Shown here piece by piece: positions 59,702 to 64,000 of a stretch of 64,000 nt of DNA (within the stretch, counting starts at the first letter, position 1; the number at the start of each line of letters is the position of its first letter). Position numbers and translations under genes: made by a program. The notes beneath the pieces were generated by a model. The model had not been told where the DNA came from. It was given only the letters and a program-made list of their open reading frames with translations, and did no database searches. Location: NCBI RefSeq assembly GCF_900113835.1, contig NZ_FOQV01000001.1, forward strand, positions 372,001-436,000. The letters run 5' to 3'. This DNA comes from Allobosea sp. OK403 (GTDB taxonomy: Bacteria; Pseudomonadota; Alphaproteobacteria; Rhizobiales; Beijerinckiaceae).

Positions 59702-61816
59702 TCACGCGGCTTTGCGGTCGAGAATCTGGCGGTCGAGAATTTTGCGGTCCATCACGATGCAGCCGATGGCGTCGATATGCGCGTCGAAGCTCATCGACAC
59801 GAAGGTCGAGGTCTCGTCCTCGGCGATGATGGCGGGGCCGGCGATCGAGGCGCCGGGTATCATCGTCTCGCGCCGGTAGAGCGGGATCATGATGCTGGCG
59901 CCGGCCTTGCCGTCATGGAAGGCGCGGCTACCGGAAGCCTCCGGTGCAGCCGAGCTCGCGACGCGCGGCGCCACTGCCGGCTTCGGCGGCTGTGTCGTGA
60001 CCAGAACCGACCAGCTCAGGATTTCGATTGCGGCTCCGGGAATGGGCCGTGCGAACAGGGCGGCGTAATCGGCCTCGAAAGCGCTCCGCAGCGCCGGGAT
60101 GTCCTGCTCGCCCAGCACGCCGGAGGGCAATGTCACCGTGATCTCATGGCCCTGGCCGACATAGCGCATGAAGGCGACGCGGCGCGCGATCACGGGTTCG
60201 CCGCGTGCGCCGGGCTCGACCAAAGCGCGTGCTTCCTGCTCCATTTCCGCCAGAAGATCCGAGACCAACGCCCCGTCGAAGGCATCGAGCCTGACATGGC
60301 GGCTCCTGACCAGTTCGTAGGAGACCGGCGCGGCGAGGAAGCCGACGGCCGAGCCGACGCCGGCGTTGGGCGGCACGATGACGCGCTTGACGCCGATCTT
60401 CTCGGCCACGCGCGCGGCATGCAGGGGAGCTGCCCCGCCGAAGGCGATCAGCGTGTGATCGCCGACGACCGCGCCGCGCTCGACCGCATGCACGCGGGCC
60501 GCGCTCGCCATGTTCTCGCAGACCATTTCATGCACGGCATAGGCGGCGGTTTCGGCATCGAGCCCGAGCGGCTCCCCGATATCGGCTAGCAGCGCCTTGC
60601 GCGACAGGTCCGGATCGAGCGGGATGGTGCCGCCGGCGAAGGAGGCTGGGTCGATCATGCCGAGCACGACATCGGCGTCGGTGACGGCGGGATGCACGCC
60701 GCCGCGTCCATAGCAGGCGGGGCCGGGCTCGGAGGAGGCGCTCTCGGGGCCGACCGTGACGCGCTTCAACGCATCGATCCTGGCGATCGAGCCGCCGCCG
60801 GCGCCGATCTCGACCATCTCGATCACCGGAATGCGCACCGGGAGCCCTGAACCCTTCAGGAAGCGGGCGGCGCGGTCGACCTCGAAGATGCGCGAGGATT
60901 GCGGTTCGAATTTCTCGATCAGGCAGATCTTGGCGGTGGTGCCGCCCATGTCGAAGGAGAGCACCTTGCTCTCGCCGAGCTGGGCTGCGGTCAGTGCGGC
61001 GAAGATCGCCCCGCCCGCGGGCCCGGATTCAACCAGGCGCACCGGGAAGCGCTGCGCGGTCTCGATCGAGGTCAGGCCGCCGCCCGAGGTCACCAGGTAG
61101 ATCGCGCCACGGAACTGCTCCTGCGCCAGCCCCTCGGCCATGCGGGCGAGATAGCCCGCCATCAGCGGCTGGACATAGGCATTGGCGATGGCCGTCGAGG
61201 TGCGTTCATATTCGCGCACCTCTGGGCAGACTTCGCTGGAGAGCGTGATGCCGAGCTCGGGCATCGCAGCTTTCAGCAGCGCGCCGGTGCGGCGCTCATG
61301 CTCGGCATTGGCATAGGAATGCAGGAAGGCGATGGCGACGCTCTCGACACCGGCCGCCTTCAGTTTCGGCACGAGCGCGGCAACCGCCGCCTCATCTAGC
61401 GGCAGGCGGACCTTGCCGTGCACATCGACACGCTCGGGCAGCGTGAAGCGCAGCGCGCGCTGCACCAGCGGGCGCGGCTTCTCGATGGAGAGATCATACT
61501 GGTCGTAGCGGCTTTCCGTGCCGATCTCGATGATGTCGCGAAACCCCTCGGTCGCGATCAGGGCGGTTCTTGCGCCGCGGCGCTCGATGATCGCGTTGGT
61601 CGCCAGGGTGGTGCCATGGACGAAGACGTCGATGTCGGACATGTGCATCCGCGCATCCGAAAGGATCAATCGCATGCCGCCGAGCACGCCTTCCTCCGGT
61701 CGCGACGGCGTTGTCAGCACCTTGCGCGTCATCCGCCCGGCCTCGGTCTCCAGCACCACATCGGTGAAGGTGCCGCCGATATCGACCGCGAGTCTGACGT
61801 GCTGCTTCGGTGCCAT
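59702..61816 (-). CDS. hyuA: Hydantoinase A / oxoprolinase family protein
   Basis: About 704 residues. The ATPase fold starts VRLAVDIGGTFTDVVLE (residues 7-23) and continues with DVFVHGTTLATNAIIERRGARTALIATEGFRDIIEIG; GPAGGAIFAALTAAQLG and LSFDMGGTTAKICLIE are the second and third phosphate-binding motifs (about 270-305). Together with HyuB it couples ATP cleavage to opening of hydantoin-, pyrrolidone- or imide-type rings. The ATG at 61816 has GGAGA upstream. First gene of the unit that continues to the TRAP importer, and divergent from an amidase 204 bases away. Confidence 0.88.
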   Translation of the reverse strand: MAPKQHVRLAVDIGGTFTDVVLETEAGRMTRKVLTTPSRPEEGVLGGMRLILSDARMHMSDIDVFVHGTTLATNAIIERRGARTALIATEGFRDIIEIGTESRYDQYDLSIEKPRPLVQRALRFTLPERVDVHGKVRLPLDEAAVAALVPKLKAAGVESVAIAFLHSYANAEHERRTGALLKAAMPELGITLSSEVCPEVREYERTSTAIANAYVQPLMAGYLARMAEGLAQEQFRGAIYLVTSGGGLTSIETAQRFPVRLVESGPAGGAIFAALTAAQLGESKVLSFDMGGTTAKICLIEKFEPQSSRIFEVDRAARFLKGSGLPVRIPVIEMVEIGAGGGSIARIDALKRVTVGPESASSEPGPACYGRGGVHPAVTDADVVLGMIDPASFAGGTIPLDPDLSRKALLADIGEPLGLDAETAAYAVHEMVCENMASAARVHAVERGAVVGDHTLIAFGGAAPLHAARVAEKIGVKRVIVPPNAGVGSAVGFLAAPVSYELVRSRHVRLDAFDGALVSDLLAEMEQEARALVEPGARGEPVIARRVAFMRYVGQGHEITVTLPSGVLGEQDIPALRSAFEADYAALFARPIPGAAIEILSWSVLVTTQPPKPAVAPRVASSAAPEASGSRAFHDGKAGASIMIPLYRRETMIPGASIAGPAIIAEDETSTFVSMSFDAHIDAIGCIVMDRKILDRQILDRKAA

Positions 61817-62020
61817 GTCGATCTGTCTCCGTAGGATCGGCCGCGACCCAGTGTCTGATCCGCTGCAGGCCCGATGCAAGAAACGGAGGCAAGAGCATGC
61901 GCGGCATGCATGGGGCATCTCACGTCAGGGGGCGACATGCCGGAGATTCGCAGGTCATAGTTGCGGACCCCAGGCATGGCTCTTGCCTGCGCGGCCCGTC
62001 TTTGACGAGAGGTCCTTCCC

Positions 62021-63514
62021 TTGACTGAACCCTGTGAACTCAGCGCCGTAGAGGCTCGCGCCTTGATCGGAACCAAGAAGCTGTCGGCGAGCGAACTGCT
62101 CGAAAGCTGCATCGCCCGCATCGATGCGGTGGATCCGGCCGTCAACGCCATGGTGGCGCGTGACGATGATCGCGCCCGCAAGGCGGCGAAGCTCGCCGAC
62201 GAGGCGACGATGCGCGGCGACCGGCTCGGCGCGCTGCACGGGCTGCCGCTCGGCGTGAAGGATCTCGAGAACGTTGCCGGCCTGCGCACCACCTATGGCA
62301 GCCAACTCTTCGCGAACCATGTGCCGACCGAAGACCAATTGATCGTCGCCAACACCCGCAAGGCCGGCGCGATCGTTCTGGGCAAGACCAACACACCGGA
62401 ATGGGGTGCCGGCGCCAACACCCGCAACGCCGTCTATGGCGCGACCGGCAACCCCTTCGACCCCTCCAAATGCGCCGCCGGTTCATCGGGCGGCTCGGGC
62501 GTCGCGCTGGCGACGAACATGGTGCCGATCGCGACCGGCTCCGACACTGGCGGCTCGCTGCGCAACCCGGCGGCTTATAACGGCATCGTCGGCTTCAGGC
62601 CGTCGCCGGGGCTGGTGCCGAGCGAGAAGCGGCCGCTGGGCTGGAATCCGCTGAGCGTGCTCGGGCCGATGGCGCGCACCGTGCCCGATCTGTGCCTGCT
62701 GCTCTCGACCATGGTCTCGGATGACGCGGCCGATCCACTGGCCACGACGATCCATGGCAGGACGGTGCGCCGCCCTGAGGATTTCGCCAGGCCGGGAACG
62801 ATCGATCTCTCCTCGCTCAAGGTCGCGCTGACGCCGGATTTCGGATTCGCACCGACCGAGCGTCATATCCGCGAGGTCTTCGCCGAGAAGACCGGCGCTT
62901 TCAGCCATCTCTTCGCACAAGTCGAGGCGGCGACGCCCGATTGCACCGGCGCCGACGAGACCTTCGAGGTGCTGCGCTCGGTTGCCTTCCTCGCCGGCAT
63001 GTATGAGCGTGTCCGCGACACGCCCGAACTCGTCGGCCCCAATGTTCGCGCCAATGTCGAGGAGGGGCTGCGTTACAGCGCGCTCGACGTCACCCGCGCC
63101 TTGAAGCAGCAGACCGTGCTCTACAAGAACTGGCAGAGCTTCTTCGAGGATTACGACGTCATTCTCTCGCCGGCCGTCACCTTGAGCCCGCGCCCCTGGT
63201 CGGAGCTCTACCCGGCCGAGATCGACGGCACGCCGACCCGGACCTATTTCCACTGGCTCGCCATGGCCTATGCCGTCACCAATGTCGGCCATCCCGCGAT
63301 TTCGCTGCCGGTCGGGCTCGACCGCAACGGCATGCCGTTCGGCCTGCAGATCGTCGGCCCGCGCGGCGGCGACGCCAAGGTGCTGGCGGTGGCGGCCGCG
63401 CTCGAGGCAGCCTTGGCTGGCGATACGCTGACGGCGCGCCCGGTGCCCGACATCGCCAAACTGGCGGCCGCGCCGAAGCTGAGCGACAGCCCTGGATTCC
63501 TGGGCTTCGATTGA
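62021..63514 (+). CDS. Amidase-signature-family hydrolase
   Basis: 497 residues. The Ser-cisSer-Lys triad is visible: Lys in LPLGVKDLENV (about residue 76), cis-Ser in CAAGSSGGSGVALA (about 153) and the nucleophile Ser in GSDTGGSLRNPAAY (about 176). It hydrolyses an amide, releasing ammonia or an amine, in the cytoplasm. TTG start at 62021. Divergent from hyuA and followed after 100 bases by a peptide-type ABC binding protein, so it may act on an imported amide. The substrate is unknown; Glu-tRNA amidotransferase is unlikely without gatC/gatB nearby. Confidence 0.9.
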   Translation: MTEPCELSAVEARALIGTKKLSASELLESCIARIDAVDPAVNAMVARDDDRARKAAKLADEATMRGDRLGALHGLPLGVKDLENVAGLRTTYGSQLFANHVPTEDQLIVANTRKAGAIVLGKTNTPEWGAGANTRNAVYGATGNPFDPSKCAAGSSGGSGVALATNMVPIATGSDTGGSLRNPAAYNGIVGFRPSPGLVPSEKRPLGWNPLSVLGPMARTVPDLCLLLSTMVSDDAADPLATTIHGRTVRRPEDFARPGTIDLSSLKVALTPDFGFAPTERHIREVFAEKTGAFSHLFAQVEAATPDCTGADETFEVLRSVAFLAGMYERVRDTPELVGPNVRANVEEGLRYSALDVTRALKQQTVLYKNWQSFFEDYDVILSPAVTLSPRPWSELYPAEIDGTPTRTYFHWLAMAYAVTNVGHPAISLPVGLDRNGMPFGLQIVGPRGGDAKVLAVAAALEAALAGDTLTARPVPDIAKLAAAPKLSDSPGFLGFD

Positions 63515-63553
63515 GATTTGGTTTTCGATTGAGGTTATTGGGCTTCGATTAAG
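63502..63553. repeat. Imperfect tandem repeat around the amidase stop codon
   Basis: GGGCTTCGATTGAG (63502-63515), TTTTCGATTGAG (63522-63533) and GGGCTTCGATTAAG (63540-63553) repeat the last codons and stop of the amidase about every 19 bases. Likely a local slippage product. Confidence 0.6.
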
Positions 63554-63614
63554 CAAAGCCGGTCTATGCCGGCCCAAATCCACAAGGCTGCAAGTCATAA
63601 TGAGGGTAACAGCA

Positions 63615-64000
63615 ATGAAGCGTCGCACATTCCTGAAGGGGGCGACCGCCCTGACATTGGCCGGACCGGCCATGACGGGGCGTGCCTCCGCGCAGGCGGC
63701 GACAACCTTGAAATTCGCGCCGCAGGCCAATCTGACGGCGCTCGACCCGATCTGGACGACGGCGACCGTGACCAATAATCACGGCTACTACGTTTACGAC
63801 ACGCTTTACGGCCACGACCTCGACATGAAGCCCCAGCCGCAAATGGCTGAAGGGCATGAGATTTCGGCCGACGGCAAGGTCTGGAAGATCAAGCTGCGCG
63901 AAGGCCTCGTCTTCCATGACGGCACGCCGGTGAAGCCGGCCGACTGCATCCAGAGCCTGAAGCGCTGGGCACAACGCGATTCGTACGCCCAGCTCCTGGC
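63615..64000 (+). CDS. ABC transporter substrate-binding protein, peptide family, C-terminus cut by window edge
   Basis: First 128 residues of an SBP_bac_5-family protein. A Tat signal (KRRTFLKGATALTLAGPAMTGRASAQ) leads to TLKFAPQANLTALDPIWTTATVTNNHGYYVYDTLYGHD and the family hallmark KIKLREGLVFHDGTPVKPADCIQSLKRW (about residues 95-122). The ATG at 63615 has GAGGGTAAC upstream. It probably begins a Dpp-type importer beyond the window, co-directional with the amidase. Confidence 0.9.
   Translation, partial: MKRRTFLKGATALTLAGPAMTGRASAQAATTLKFAPQANLTALDPIWTTATVTNNHGYYVYDTLYGHDLDMKPQPQMAEGHEISADGKVWKIKLREGLVFHDGTPVKPADCIQSLKRWAQRDSYAQLL

Overview
The window is a gene-dense, GC-rich stretch of an alphaproteobacterial chromosome. 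The gene families (homogentisate dioxygenase, Dpp-type and TRAP transporters, 5-oxoprolinase, molybdate uptake, form-II CoxL-like protein, GMC/cytochrome dehydrogenase) and the intergenic palindromes resemble Hyphomicrobiales of the Bosea/Methylobacterium/Bradyrhizobium type. Bosea-like is my best guess, but no rRNA or marker gene fixes the taxon. I saw no tRNA, rRNA, CRISPR array, phage or transposase gene, and nothing looks strongly foreign in codon use.

Layout. 1-3 kb: an oleate hydratase (cut by the left edge), a permuted NlpC/P60-like hydrolase and a ParB-like protein, all on the minus strand. 3.3-12.6 kb: a complete tripartite RND efflux operon of one fusion protein, two MdtB/MdtC-type pumps and an outer-membrane lipoprotein channel. 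12.9-18.4 kb: a small secreted Cys protein, a DegP-type protease, a GRDP-like membrane protein, homogentisate dioxygenase behind a perfect 17-bp inverted repeat, and a luciferase-like flavin monooxygenase. 18.6-22.4 kb: a three-subunit GMC dehydrogenase with triheme cytochrome, followed upstream by a rearrangement scar (22526-22694). 22.7-25.8 kb: a secreted LamG-like protein, an exported alpha/beta hydrolase and a tautomerase, divergent from a LysR regulator.

26-38 kb is a catabolic island. A Dpp-type ABC importer lies between two DoeA-like M24 hydrolases that lack the metal ligands. It is divergent from a GntR regulator, an M20 amidohydrolase and pxpB-pxpC, with pxpA convergent. The likely job is uptake and ring or amide opening of a cyclic amide, ectoine-like or N-acylated amino acid. 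38.6-42.6 kb holds a GGDEF-EAL protein, a carbamoyltransferase paralogue with altered substrate residues, and a DMT transporter.

The most remarkable locus is 42.6-48.7 kb. A canonical TPP riboswitch with an adjacent terminator hairpin precedes a LuxE-like acyl-protein synthetase, a LuxC-like acyl reductase, a TauABC/ThiXYZ-type ABC importer and an SDR reductase. The genes are tightly coupled (most overlap). Read together they could import a carboxylic acid, activate it, reduce it to an aldehyde and then to an alcohol, under thiamine control. I infer salvage of an oxidised thiamine, pyrimidine or thiazole vitamer. There is no luxAB and no sign of bioluminescence.

48.9-54.9 kb is a molybdenum block: a lone CoxL/XDH-type subunit, a ModE-type regulator, modCBA, and a divergent one-domain Mop protein sharing a candidate Mo-box with modA. 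55-64 kb is a second cyclic-amide block: a HyuA/HyuB hydantoinase/oxoprolinase pair with a DctPQM TRAP importer, divergent from an amidase and the start of a peptide-type ABC binding protein cut by the right edge.
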